This document shows, piece after piece, positions 19,109-28,174 of a stretch of 64,000 nt of DNA (its first letter is position 1; every line of letters begins with the position of its first letter). A model generated the notes under the pieces. That model did not search any database, was not told the DNA's origin, and saw only the letters and a program-made list of their open reading frames with translations. Made by a program: the position numbers and the translations under genes. Source of the stretch: Streptomyces sp. AC550_RSS872 (GTDB lineage Bacteria; Actinomycetota; Actinomycetes; Streptomycetales; Streptomycetaceae); assembly GCF_019049285.1 (NCBI RefSeq), contig NZ_JAGMUL010000196.1, positions 93,349 through 157,348 of the forward strand, read 5' to 3'.

Positions 19109-20768
19109 CAGCAACGGCGCTGTGCCCTGGCCCGCGGAGTACGCCGAGCGCTACACGGCGAAGGGCTACTGGGAGGGCTACGCCATCGGCGACCGGCTCC
19201 TGGCCGTCGCCGACGCGAACCCCGAGGCGGTCGCGGTCGTCGACGGCATCCAGCGGCTGACACATCGGCAGCTCGCCGAGCGGGCGGACGCCGCCGCGCT
19301 GCGGCTGGCCGCGCTGGGCCTCGGCCCGGACGACCGGCTCGTGGTGCAGCTGCCCAACTCCGTCGAGTTCGTCATCCTGACGTACGCCTGTCTGCGGCTC
19401 GGTGCCATCCCGGTGATGGCCCTGCCCGGCCACCGCTCGCACGAGATCGGCTATCTCGTCGAGCACAGCGAGGCGGTGGCCATCGCGGTCCCGGACGTCC
19501 TGAAGGAGCACGACCACCAGGCCATGGCGGCCGAGATCGCGGAGCGTTCCGAGACCCTGCGGCACCTCCTCGTCCTCGGCGACAAGATCGGCGACGGGGC
19601 CGTCGACCTGCGGGAGCTGTGCGCCGCGCCCGGCACACCGCAGGACCGGGCCGCCGTGGACGCGTACCGGCCCGACAGCCGCTCCATCGCCGTCTTCCTG
19701 CTCTCCGGCGGCACCACCGGACTGCCCAAGCTCATCGCCCGCACCCACGACGACTACCTCTACAACGCCCGCCGCAGCGCCGAGGTCTGCGCATTCGGCC
19801 CCGACACGGTCTACTTCGCGGCCCTGCCCCTCGCGCACAACTTCCCGCTCGCCTGCCCGGGCCTGCTCGGCACGCTGCTGGTCGGCGGATGCGTGGTCCT
19901 GGGCTCGCCCAGTCCCGAGAAGGCGTTCACGCTGATCGAGCGCGAGGGTGTCACCGCGACCGCCGTGGTCCCGGCCATCGCCCAGCGCTGGCTGGAGTAC
20001 CGAAAGGACCACCCGGAAGCGGACTTGGGTTCGCTGCGGGTGCTCCAGGTCGGCGGCTCCCGCCTGGCCGACCACGTCGCCCGCCGCGTCCGCCCGGAGC
20101 TCGGCTGCACCCTCCAGCAGGTGTTCGGGATGGCCGAGGGCCTGCTCAACTACACCCGCCTCGACGACTCCGAGGACGTCATCTGTACAACCCAGGGACG
20201 CCCCATGTGCGAGGACGACGAACTCATCGTCGTCGACGAACTGGGCGAGCCGGTGCCCGACGGGACGCCCGGCGTGCTGCTCACCCGCGGCCCGTACACC
20301 CCGCGCGGCTACTACCGCGCCGAGGAACAGAACGCCCGCGCCTTCACCGAGGACGGCTGGTATCGCACCGGCGACATCGTGCGGCTGCTGCCCGAGGGCA
20401 ACCTCGTTGTCGAGGGCCGCGACAAGGACATGATCATCCGGGGTGGGGAGAACATCTCCGCCGAGGAGATCGAGAACTTCGCCTACCAGACCCCCGGCGT
20501 GGCCCGCGCCGCCGCGGTGGCGATGCCCGACGCCGAGCTCGGCGAGCGCGTCTGTCTGTACGTCGTCCCCGAGCCTGGCCGCACGGTGACCCTCGCCGAT
20601 GTCCACCAGGTCATGGAGCGGGCCGGCACCGCGCACTTCAAGCTCCCGGACCGTGTGGTCATGGTCCCCGAACTCACCGCAACCAAGGTCGGAAAGATCG
20701 ACAAGAAGGCACTGCGCGCCGACATCGCACGTCGGCTCGACGCCGAAGCCGAAGGAGACGCCCGATGA
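19095..20768 (+). CDS. sdgA: Salicylate-activating AMP ligase / salicylyl-CoA ligase
   Basis: A 557-residue ANL-superfamily enzyme of the 2,3-dihydroxybenzoate-AMP ligase type. P-loop S-G-G-T-T-G-L-P-K near residue 205, Y-R-T-G-D near residue 430, and the C-terminal lysine in K-V-G-K-I-D-K-K. In strain WA46, SdgA converts salicylate, ATP and CoA to salicylyl-CoA despite resembling AMP ligases, and the operon context fits. ATG 19095 follows AGGGAGG and overlaps the end of the previous gene by 14 bp. The stop overlaps the next ATG. Confidence 0.85.
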   Translation: MPRSSSNGAVPWPAEYAERYTAKGYWEGYAIGDRLLAVADANPEAVAVVDGIQRLTHRQLAERADAAALRLAALGLGPDDRLVVQLPNSVEFVILTYACLRLGAIPVMALPGHRSHEIGYLVEHSEAVAIAVPDVLKEHDHQAMAAEIAERSETLRHLLVLGDKIGDGAVDLRELCAAPGTPQDRAAVDAYRPDSRSIAVFLLSGGTTGLPKLIARTHDDYLYNARRSAEVCAFGPDTVYFAALPLAHNFPLACPGLLGTLLVGGCVVLGSPSPEKAFTLIEREGVTATAVVPAIAQRWLEYRKDHPEADLGSLRVLQVGGSRLADHVARRVRPELGCTLQQVFGMAEGLLNYTRLDDSEDVICTTQGRPMCEDDELIVVDELGEPVPDGTPGVLLTRGPYTPRGYYRAEEQNARAFTEDGWYRTGDIVRLLPEGNLVVEGRDKDMIIRGGENISAEEIENFAYQTPGVARAAAVAMPDAELGERVCLYVVPEPGRTVTLADVHQVMERAGTAHFKLPDRVVMVPELTATKVGKIDKKALRADIARRLDAEAEGDAR

Positions 20769-21847
20769 CCATCGACTCAGTCATAGCTCCGGAGGAGACC
20801 GACCCCGAACTCCGCAAGCTGTATGACGGATTCGCGGCGGCCGGGCTCATCCCGCTGTGGACCGAGATCGGCAATCTGATGCCGCTCACCCCGCAGCCGG
20901 AAGCGGTCCCGCACATCTGGCAGTGGGACACCCTCCTCCCGCTCGCCCGCCGCTCCGGTGACTTGGTGCCGGTCGGGCGGGGCGGTGAGCGCAGGGCGAT
21001 CGCGCTCGCCAACCCGGGTCTGCCGGGACGGCCGTACGCAACTCCCAATCTCTGGGCGGCCGTTCAGTACCTCGGCCCGCGCGAGGTCGCCCCCGCGCAC
21101 CGCCACTCGCAGGGCGCGTTCCGGTTCATCCTGGAGGGCGAGGGCGTGTGGACGGTCGTCAACGGCGACGCGGTCGAGATGCGCCCCGGTGACCTGCTGC
21201 TCACCCCGTCCATGCACTGGCACGGCCACCACCACGTCGGCGACGCGCCGATGGTCTGGCTGGATGGCCTCGACATCCCGCTCGTGCACCGACTCGACGC
21301 CGGTTTCTTCGAGTTCGGCGAGGACGGGGTGTCCGACCGGTCGACGCCGACCCGGTCGCGCAACGAGCGGTTGTGGGGCCACCCCGGGCTGCGCCCGATC
21401 GCCGCCGAGGAGACCCCCGACTCCCCGCTCATGGCCTACCGCTGGGCCGATACCGACGACGCCCTCACCGCCCAGCTGGACCTGGAGGAGGCGGGACACC
21501 CCGGCGTCATCGAACCCGGCCACGCCGGCATCCGCTTCACCAACCCCGCCACCGGCCGCGACGCCCTCGCCAGCCTGCGCACGGAGATGCACCGGCTGCG
21601 CCCGGGCGCCGCGACCGCCGCCCGCCGCACGGTGGGTTCGTCGGTCTGGCAGGTGTTCCGCGGCAGCGGCACCGTCACGCTCGACGACCGGGTCACCGAG
21701 GTCACCCAGGGTGACCTGGTCGCCGTACCGTCCTGGTGCGAGCTGACCATCGCGGCGGCCGGCAGCGGCCTCGACCTCTTCACCTTCAACGACGCGCCGC
21801 TCTACGAGGCGCTCAACCTGGCCCGTACGCAGACCCGTACCCCGTAG
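20765..21847 (+). CDS. sdgD: Gentisate 1,2-dioxygenase
   Basis: A 360-residue bicupin ring-cleaving dioxygenase that opens gentisate to maleylpyruvate with non-haem Fe(II). The first cupin has the metal-binding H-R-H at residues 112-114 and H-W-H-G-H-H further on. The second cupin (about residues 270-350) lacks an obvious metal triad, as is usual. The N-terminus D-P-E-L-R-K-L-Y and I-P-L-W-T-E match the family. It starts at an ATGA overlap with sdgA. Confidence 0.93.
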   Translation: MTIDSVIAPEETDPELRKLYDGFAAAGLIPLWTEIGNLMPLTPQPEAVPHIWQWDTLLPLARRSGDLVPVGRGGERRAIALANPGLPGRPYATPNLWAAVQYLGPREVAPAHRHSQGAFRFILEGEGVWTVVNGDAVEMRPGDLLLTPSMHWHGHHHVGDAPMVWLDGLDIPLVHRLDAGFFEFGEDGVSDRSTPTRSRNERLWGHPGLRPIAAEETPDSPLMAYRWADTDDALTAQLDLEEAGHPGVIEPGHAGIRFTNPATGRDALASLRTEMHRLRPGAATAARRTVGSSVWQVFRGSGTVTLDDRVTEVTQGDLVAVPSWCELTIAAAGSGLDLFTFNDAPLYEALNLARTQTRTP

Positions 21848-21878
21848 CCCGTACCCAGATCACCCGGAGTTCCGTCTC

Positions 21879-22712
21879 ATGAAGCTCGCCACCATCCGTA
21901 CCGCCGACGGCACCGCGGCCGTCCGTATCGACGGCGACCAGGCCGTCGAGACCGGCGCCTCCGATGTCGCCGCCCTGCTGCGCCGCCCCGACTGGCGCAC
22001 GCACGCGGCCGGCGCCGACGGCCCGGCCCACGACACCGCGGCCCTCGACCTCGCCCCGGTCGTCACCACCCCGGCCAAGATCTTCTGTGTGGGCCACAAC
22101 TACCGCACCCACATAGCGGAGATGGGCCGCGAAATGCCGTCCTACCCCGCCCTCTTCGGCAAGTTCGCCAACGTCCTGCTGGGCGCCCGCGACGACATCG
22201 CCCACCCCGGCGAGACGCAGCAGCTGGACTGGGAGGCCGAACTCGGCTTCGTCATCGGCTCCCGGCTGCGCCGCCGGGCCACCCAGGAGGAGGCGGCGGC
22301 CGCGATCGCCGGCTACACGGTCGTCAACGACATCTCCATGCGGGACTGGCAGTGGCGCACCCCTCAGTGGCTCCAGGGCAAGGCCTGGGAGGCCAGCACC
22401 CCGGCGGGCCCCTGGCTGGTCACCGGCGACGAGATCGACGACGCTGCCGACGTGGAGATCCGCCTGGAGGTGGACGGTGAGGTCATGCAGCGCTCGCGCA
22501 CCTCCGACCTGCTCTTCACGCCGGCCGACATCGCCGCCTACCTCAGCACGTTCACGACGCTGGAGCCGGGCGACCTCGTCCTCACCGGCACCCCTGGCGG
22601 GGTCGGTGCGGCCCGTGACCCGAAGGTCTTCCTGAAGCCGGGGCAGGTCGTACGGACCGTGGTCGAGGGCGTCGGCGAGTGCGTGAACACGATCGTCGAG
22701 GAGAAGCCGTGA
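21879..22712 (+). CDS. Fumarylpyruvate hydrolase (FAH family)
   Basis: A 277-residue fumarylacetoacetate-hydrolase-fold protein. F-C-V-G-H-N-Y near residue 70, the metal-binding acidic set W-E-A-E-L-G-F-V-I-G and V-N-D-I-S-M-R-D, and T-G-T-P-G-G-V-G near the C-terminus are all present. In the gentisate pathway it splits fumarylpyruvate into fumarate and pyruvate. It lies 31 bp after the dioxygenase and its stop overlaps the next GTG start (22709-22712). Confidence 0.92.
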   Translation: MKLATIRTADGTAAVRIDGDQAVETGASDVAALLRRPDWRTHAAGADGPAHDTAALDLAPVVTTPAKIFCVGHNYRTHIAEMGREMPSYPALFGKFANVLLGARDDIAHPGETQQLDWEAELGFVIGSRLRRRATQEEAAAAIAGYTVVNDISMRDWQWRTPQWLQGKAWEASTPAGPWLVTGDEIDDAADVEIRLEVDGEVMQRSRTSDLLFTPADIAAYLSTFTTLEPGDLVLTGTPGGVGAARDPKVFLKPGQVVRTVVEGVGECVNTIVEEKP

Positions 22713-23422
22713 TCCTTGTGGGGACCCTTCTCGGCTGGGCCGAGGAGGGCCAACGGCGCCTGGAGGAAGCGGTCGATGTGCTGCCCGCCCACGCCGTCGC
22801 CGAGCCCTCCGCCCTGCCCGGCTGGACCCGGGGCCACCTCCTCACCCACCTGGCCCGCAACGCCGACGCCCTGGTCAACCTGCTGACCTGGGCCGCGACC
22901 GGCGTCCGTACGCCCATGTACGACTCGCCGGACCAGCGGGGAGCAGACATCGAGGCGGGCGCCGGCCGTGCGCTCGCCGAGCAGCGGGCCGATCTGCGGG
23001 CGTCCGGCGAACGCTTCGCCAAGGCCGCCCGGATGCTGTCCGACGACGCCTGGCGGACCACGGTCACCAGCGGCCAGGGCCGCGAGATCCCGGCCTCCGA
23101 GGTGCCCTGGCTGAGGGTCCGCGAGGTCTGGCTCCACCTGGTCGACCTCGACGTGGGCGTCGGCATGGAGGCGCTGCCTCCCGAACTGGCCTGGGCCCTG
23201 GTCGAGGACGTCGCCGGCTGGATGTCGTCCAGGGTGGGCCCCGACACCGGCGCCGAACTGTCGGCGGACCGGGGCCACGGCACCGTCGTACTCGGCTCCG
23301 CCGCACCCCGTACGACGGTCTCCGGACCGCCGTACGCCCTCGCCGCCTGGCTCACCGGCCGAAGCGGCACCGACGACCTGCGCTGCACGGGCGAGTTCCC
23401 GAAGATCCCGTGCTGGCTCTGA
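22709..23422 (+). CDS. Mycothiol-dependent maleylpyruvate isomerase
   Basis: A 237-residue DinB/MDMPI-fold protein. The N-terminal domain has the actinobacterial signature G-W-T-R-G-H-L-L-T-H-L-A-R-N and V-W-L-H-L-V-D-L-D-V-G, whose His residues bind zinc. It converts maleylpyruvate to fumarylpyruvate using mycothiol, the actinobacterial thiol. GTG 22709 is set by the GTGA overlap with the hydrolase stop. It completes conversion of salicylate to central metabolites. Confidence 0.92.
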   Translation: MILVGTLLGWAEEGQRRLEEAVDVLPAHAVAEPSALPGWTRGHLLTHLARNADALVNLLTWAATGVRTPMYDSPDQRGADIEAGAGRALAEQRADLRASGERFAKAARMLSDDAWRTTVTSGQGREIPASEVPWLRVREVWLHLVDLDVGVGMEALPPELAWALVEDVAGWMSSRVGPDTGAELSADRGHGTVVLGSAAPRTTVSGPPYALAAWLTGRSGTDDLRCTGEFPKIPCWL

Positions 23423-23459
23423 TCCCGATCAGCTGTGACCCGATCAAAGGAGATCGACA

Positions 23460-23740
23460 TGAGCGAGACCAGAGAGACCGGCGAGACCTTCGTGCTCGTC
23501 ACCGGAGCCTGCCACGGCGGTTGGGCGTGGCGCCCCGTCGCCAACGAACTGCGAGCCGCTGGACACCAGGTGTACAGCCCGACCCTGGCCGGACTGGGCG
23601 AGGACGACCAGCCGCGCGACGTGACCCTCACCGACTGTGTGCACAGCCTCATGGACTACGTCGAGCGCGCCGACCTCAGCGACGTGACGCTGGTCGGCCA
23701 CAGCTGAGGCGGCTAGGTGCTGACGGGCGCTCCCCCCCGC
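23460..23740 (+). pseudogene. Alpha/beta hydrolase, stopped at the nucleophile elbow
   Basis: ATG 23460 opens a typical alpha/beta hydrolase N-terminus: F-V-L-V-T-G-A-C-H-G-G-W-A-W (oxyanion-hole region), then V-Y-S-P-T-L-A-G-L-G and T-L-V-G-H-S. The codon after the nucleophile Ser is TGA at 23705-23707, where a Trp or Leu is expected. GGC-GGC follows, then a TAG where Tyr is expected, then readable L-T-G before the frame is lost in a C-run. Two nonsense codons in four positions. It closely follows the salicylate operon and may once have been an esterase feeding it. Confidence 0.8.
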
Positions 23741-23937
23741 CCTCCGCGTCCAGGTCGCAAGCGGGGCGCTGCGCCCGCGAGAAGGCCGACCAGGGCATGC
23801 GGATGGCGCGGGCCAGCCGTAAGCCGCTGTTCGCCGCGGTAAGTACGGTCCCCAGGTAGTGGATTTTCACGCCCCGGGCAGAGGCGAGGTAGGAGGCCGG
23901 GACTTCTACTGCCCGGCCCGGCGCTAGCTAGTCCTCG

Positions 23938-24069
23938 GCACATGAGCTGCATCTGTTCTTCTCGCCGACGCGGGAGGAGGCAGCATGGGCCGCTGAGCGG
24001 ATGGACGCCGATGGCCATCAGCTCGCCCTGCTGTTGGCGCTGAAGTCGTATCAGCGGATGGGGACCGGG
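23938..24069 (+). pseudogene. Tn3-family transposase fragment (N-terminal DUF4158-like)
   Basis: About 44 codons read A-H-E-L-H-L-F-F-S-P-T then L-A-L-L-L-A-L-K-S-Y-Q-R-M-G, with an in-frame spacing that resembles the N-terminal region of Tn3-type transposases. Nothing further of the transposase is present, and the sequence joins directly to a truncated GH43 gene. The 230 bp before it contain no gene I recognise. One minus-strand frame at 23713-23870 has high GC3 but no known motif. Confidence 0.45.
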
Positions 24070-25292
24070 CAACCGCGATCCAAGGGCTCACGGCTGCCGC
24101 CGAGACGACCATCTGGACGAAGCACGCCAGCGGCGAGATGGGCGGCTACATCTGGGCCCCAGAGATCCACTTCATCGACGGCAAGTGGTACATCTACTTC
24201 GCCGCCGGCGCCTCGTGGGACGTCTGGAGGATCCGGCCCTACGTGCTGGAGTGCACGGCCGCGAACTCGATCACGGGGACCTGGACGGAGAAGGGGCGCA
24301 TCGTACTGCCGCTGGACACCTTCTCGCTCGACGCGACGACCTTCGCCGTGAACGGCACCCGCTATCTCTCCTGGGCGCAGAACGACCCGGCCGTCGGCCG
24401 CGGCACCAACATCTACATAGCGCAGATGTCCAGCCCATGGACGATCACCGGCACTCCGGTCATGATCAGCCGGCCGACCGCCGCATGGGAACTCGCCGGA
24501 GGTGCGACGGTCAACGAGGGCCCGGCCGTGATCCAGCGGGGCGGCAAGGTCTTCATGACCTTCTCGGCCGCCGCCACCGACGCCAACTACTGCATGGGCC
24601 TGCTGACCGCCTCCGCCTCCGCCGACCTGCTGAACGCCTCCTCCTGGGCCAAACCCGCGAACCCGGTCTTCGCCAGCTTCGCCGCCACCAGCCAGTACGG
24701 CCCCGGGCACAACCAGTTCACGGTCTCCGAGGACGGCAAGTGGGACATCCTCGTCTACCACGACCGCAGCTACAGGGACATCAGCGGTGCCCCGCTCAAC
24801 GACCCCAACCGCCGCACCCGCGTCCAGAAGATCTACTGGAAGGCCGACGGCACGCCCGACTTCGGCATCCCGGTCGCCGACGGTCTCACTCCGATCCGGC
24901 TCTCCTCGTACAACTTCCCCGACCGGTTCGTCCGGCACTGGGAGTACCGCGCCAGGATCGAGGCGAACGTCTCGCCACTGGCCGACTCGCAGTTCCGTGT
25001 CGTCACCGGTCTCGCCGGCAGCGGCACCGTCTCCCTGGAGTCGGCGAACTTCCCCGGCTACTTCCTGCGCCACAAGAACAACGAGGTGTGGGTGCAGAAG
25101 AACGACGGGACGTCGCTGTTCGCCGGTGACGCCTCCTTCACCGCCCGGGCCGGCCTCGCGGACTCCGCCGGAGTCTCGTACGAATCGCACAACCACCCGG
25201 GCCGCTACATCCGCCACTACAACTACCTGCTGTACATCCAGGCTGCGAGCACGACGACCGCCCGGGCGGACGCCACCTTCTACACCCAGTGA
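24069..25292 (+). pseudogene. GH43 exo-arabinofuranosidase-like protein with CBM42, 5'-truncated
   Basis: The frame is open from the junction near 24069, giving I-Q-G-L-T-A-A-A-E-T-T-I-W before the first ATG at 24138. G-Y-I-W-A-P-E-I-H-F and V-N-E-G-P-A-V belong to a GH43 five-bladed propeller; the Glu in N-E-G-P is the likely general acid. The C-terminal 150 residues form a CBM42 (AbfB) arabinose-binding trefoil (F-V-R-H and Y-I-R-H-Y repeats). The signal peptide and first blade, which carries the catalytic-base Asp, are missing, so a product starting at ATG 24138 should be inactive. The intact form resembles Streptomyces exo-1,5-alpha-L-arabinofuranosidases. Confidence 0.8.
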
Positions 25293-25593
25293 GCCACAAG
25301 TACGGGGCCATTCCCGCGTCGCTTAAGGCCGTGAGGCAGGCTCTGCTTGCTCCTGCGAGTGATCGCGGGCTCGGGCCCCGTACCCGCTCGGTCTGACTCC
25401 CAGCGTCCGCGTCGGCCCCGATGAGCGCAGACCGCACCAGCAGGGACCTGACCATCTTGACCAAGGACTGGTGGACGTCTGCCTGGACCCCGTCCTGCGG
25501 GCCACAGCACGCCATCACTCCCCACGGAACCGCCGCCCCTAGGCCCCACCAGGCTGGACAACTCCCCCCGCAATAGATCCGATGTATAGCGGC

Positions 25594-25649
25594 CCCACTC
25601 CTCGAGTGGGTGAACTTTCAGGGGCTGGCGTATCGCCGGAAAAGCCCCT
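25594..25649. repeat. Two adjacent hairpins in the gap before the fucosidase
   Basis: CCCACTC/GAGTGGG with a 3-nt loop (25594-25610), then AGGGGCT/AGCCCCT enclosing a smaller GGCG/CGCC stem (25620-25649). They lie in the 525-bp gap 25293-25817, which has no supported gene. They could be terminators or an upstream control region. Confidence 0.45.
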
Positions 25650-25686
25650 ATCAACACCGATCTTTGGATTGGTATCCCCTCAGCTG

Positions 25687-25716
25687 TAGACGTGGCCATC
25701 GTGGTTCATCTATAAA
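25687..25716 (+). promoter_or_regulatory. Putative promoter of the alpha-L-fucosidase gene
   Basis: TAGACG at 25687-25692, 18-nt spacer, TATAAA at 25711-25716, about 100 bp before the start codon. The surrounding stretch is noticeably AT-richer than its neighbours. Called by eye only. Confidence 0.4.
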
Positions 25717-25817
25717 TCCATCGGACGTCTACTGGAAGTGAAGCGGAACCCGGCCGCCGCGCCGGTGTTCCGCTCCTCACACCCTGCTCTCCCTCCCCCG
25801 ACACATGGAGCCGCACC

Positions 25818-27875
25818 ATGTCCTCTGCCTCCCTCAGCAGACGTTCCTTGATGAAGGCCGCCGCCCTTGCCGGAGGAGTGGCGGCCTTCGGGCTGCCGCA
25901 GGCCGTTTGGCCTGCCACCGCCGAGGCATACACCGTCCCCTCGAAGATGGACTGGTGGTACCAGGCCAGGTTCGGGATGTTCATCCACTTCGGGTCCTAC
26001 TCGTATCTCGCCAGGGGCGAGTGGGCAATGAACCAGCAGCGGTGGAGCAAGGCGAGCTACCAGACCCAGGTCAGCCAGAAGTTCAACCCGAGCCAGTTCA
26101 ACGCCGCCGCCGTCGCCGAACTGGCCAAGAACGCCGGCATGAAGTACCTCGTGATCACCGCCAAGCACCACGAGGGTTACGCGATGTGGGACTCCGACGT
26201 GGCGAGCTTCACCGACACCACCGGCAGCAAGCTGTACAACCTGCGCGACTACAGCGGCTTCCAGACCGACCTGCTCGGGGACCTCAAGAGGGAGTGCGAG
26301 AGCCGCGGGATCAAGTTCTGCCTGTACTACTCGATCCTCGACTGGAACCATCCTTCACAGGTCGACCGCTACCAGGGCGGCTTCACCACGATGTCCTCGC
26401 AGGCCGCGCGCACCGCCTACATCGCTGACATGAAGGCGCAGCTTCAGGAACTGCTGGACCGCTACGACCCGGCGCTGCTGTGGTTCGACGGCGACTGGTC
26501 CGGCGAGCCTTCCAGCCCCACCCTTCAGGACTGGTGGCTGGAATCGGACGGCGTCGGCCTTTACAACTGGCTGATCGCCCGCAAGCCCGGCCTCATCGTC
26601 AACGAACGGGTCAAGCGGGACCTCGGTCTCGGCGACTACGCGGTCGCGGAGTTCGAGATACCCGCCAAGCCGATGGACCGGCAGTGGGAGAAGTGCGCCA
26701 CCATGAACGGCTCCTGGGGTTACAACGCGGGGTTCGAGACCCGCTACAGATCCTTGAAGGACATCGTCCGAGAACTGGTCACGGTGGTCTCCCGGGACGG
26801 CAACTATCTCCTGAACATCGGCCCCACGGGTGAGGGCTTGGTCACCGCCGGAACGGAGACCGTCCTGAACGGCCTGGCCTCATGGATGTCGACGTACAGC
26901 GACAGCATTCACGGCACCAGCGGCAGCCCGTTCGCCACCGAACCGACGTGGGGGAAGGTCACCAAGAAGAACGGCAAGCTCTTCGCCCATGTCTTCACCT
27001 GGCCCACGAACGGCCAGCTCAGGATCCCGGCGCTCGACAACACGATCCGCCGCGTCTATCTGCTGAACAACCCCTCGGTCGCGCTCCCGTACACCGTCAG
27101 CGGCGGCACCATCAACGTCACCGTGCCGGCCACCGCGCCGGACGCCAACGTCTCCGTGGTGTGCGTCGAGGTCCAGGGCATGCCCATCAGGGTTTCCGCA
27201 GCGGTGTTCCCGAACGTCAACTACCAAGGCAGCGGCGCCGCTCTGCCGCTGGGCAACTACACCTCCTCCCAGCTGTCCGCCGCCGGCCTGGGGCCCGCCA
27301 TGGCCTCCTCCCTCCTGGTACCCGACGGCTACCAGGTGACGGGCTACTCCGGCGACAACTTCACCGGCACCGCCTGGGCGTTCACCTCCAACACCCCCGA
27401 CCTCGTGGCGACCGGCAACAATGACGCGATCAGATCACTCAAGGTGACGTTCAGGCCCGACAAGTACTACCGCCTGACCAATGTCACGAGCCGCTTGGCG
27501 CTGGACAGTGGCGGCAATGTCGCCAGCGGCTCGAACCTGAAGCAGTGGCAGCCGATAGACCACACCAATCTCCAGTGGCAGGCGATCGAACTCGGGAACG
27601 GCTACTACAGGCTCGTCAACCGCACCAACGGCATGGTCGCCGACGGCTGGGGCTCCACCTCCAACGGTGACCCGGCCCGGCAGAAGGCCTGGGACGGCAG
27701 CGAAACGCAGCAGTGGCAGATCACCCACCGCGGCCAGGGCCAGTACTCGATCGCCAACCGCAGCACGGGACTGGTCCTCGACAGCGGTGGAAGAGTCGCC
27801 TCAGGGGCTGTGACCAAGCAGTGGACATGGCAGCAGAGCGCCAACCTGCTGTGGACGTTCAGCCCCGTCGCCTGA
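25818..27875 (+). CDS. Tat-exported GH29 alpha-L-fucosidase with crystallin-like and CBM13 domains
   Basis: 685 residues, intact. Twin-arginine signal S-R-R-S-L-M-K-A-A-A-L-A-G-G at residues 8-21 with cleavage near 36. The GH29 barrel follows (F-G-M-F-I-H-F-G, A-K-H-H-E-G-Y, L-L-W-F-D-G-D-W); Asp224 is the likely nucleophile for retaining hydrolysis of terminal alpha-L-fucose. After a C-terminal beta domain come a beta/gamma-crystallin-like module (about residues 455-545) and a ricin-type CBM13 (about 550-685, with repeated Q-W and L-D-S-G-G). It acts outside the cell, probably on plant or fungal fucosylated glycans. It is the only intact gene in its neighbourhood. Confidence 0.92.
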   Translation: MSSASLSRRSLMKAAALAGGVAAFGLPQAVWPATAEAYTVPSKMDWWYQARFGMFIHFGSYSYLARGEWAMNQQRWSKASYQTQVSQKFNPSQFNAAAVAELAKNAGMKYLVITAKHHEGYAMWDSDVASFTDTTGSKLYNLRDYSGFQTDLLGDLKRECESRGIKFCLYYSILDWNHPSQVDRYQGGFTTMSSQAARTAYIADMKAQLQELLDRYDPALLWFDGDWSGEPSSPTLQDWWLESDGVGLYNWLIARKPGLIVNERVKRDLGLGDYAVAEFEIPAKPMDRQWEKCATMNGSWGYNAGFETRYRSLKDIVRELVTVVSRDGNYLLNIGPTGEGLVTAGTETVLNGLASWMSTYSDSIHGTSGSPFATEPTWGKVTKKNGKLFAHVFTWPTNGQLRIPALDNTIRRVYLLNNPSVALPYTVSGGTINVTVPATAPDANVSVVCVEVQGMPIRVSAAVFPNVNYQGSGAALPLGNYTSSQLSAAGLGPAMASSLLVPDGYQVTGYSGDNFTGTAWAFTSNTPDLVATGNNDAIRSLKVTFRPDKYYRLTNVTSRLALDSGGNVASGSNLKQWQPIDHTNLQWQAIELGNGYYRLVNRTNGMVADGWGSTSNGDPARQKAWDGSETQQWQITHRGQGQYSIANRSTGLVLDSGGRVASGAVTKQWTWQQSANLLWTFSPVA

Positions 27876-27879
27876 CCGG

Positions 27880-28130
27880 CGCCATCCCGGTGACCCACCT
27901 TCCCACCCGGTCGGGGCTGCGGCACACGACCGAGTGGGAAGCGTTGCAGGACGGCAAGCCGGTGTCCGTCTTGCGACTGTGGAAAACGGTGAACCCGCTG
28001 TCCTTGGGCGCCCCACTCACGACGGGCTTCTCGCCCGGGTAGGCGGCGTAAACCACCTCGAAGCCTTTGCGCCCCGGAGTCGGACGCGCCCAGGGCGAAC
28101 ACCTGGGACAGGCGGTGGGTGCCGCGCGCA
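27880..28130 (-). pseudogene. Possible right-handed beta-helix (pectate-lyase-like) protein fragment
   Basis: The minus-strand frame is GC3-rich and includes G-F-E-V-V-Y-A-A-Y-P-G-E-K-P-V-V-S-G, which resembles the start of secreted parallel beta-helix proteins. No start, no rest of the protein. Weak and based on this one stretch. Confidence 0.25.
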
Positions 28131-28174
28131 CGTGCCAGAGCCGGGCCAGGCTGTGGTGGAAGTCGCGGCAGCCG

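Noticed and set aside
16553..19114. 853-codon minus-strand frame opposite the salicylate operon
   Set aside because: Its composition is biased and it has no domain, while the plus strand encodes well-conserved enzymes with overlapping starts and stops.
25293..25590. Minus-strand frames upstream of the fucosidase
   Set aside because: Overlapping frames of similar length without motifs or start signals; no evidence for coding.
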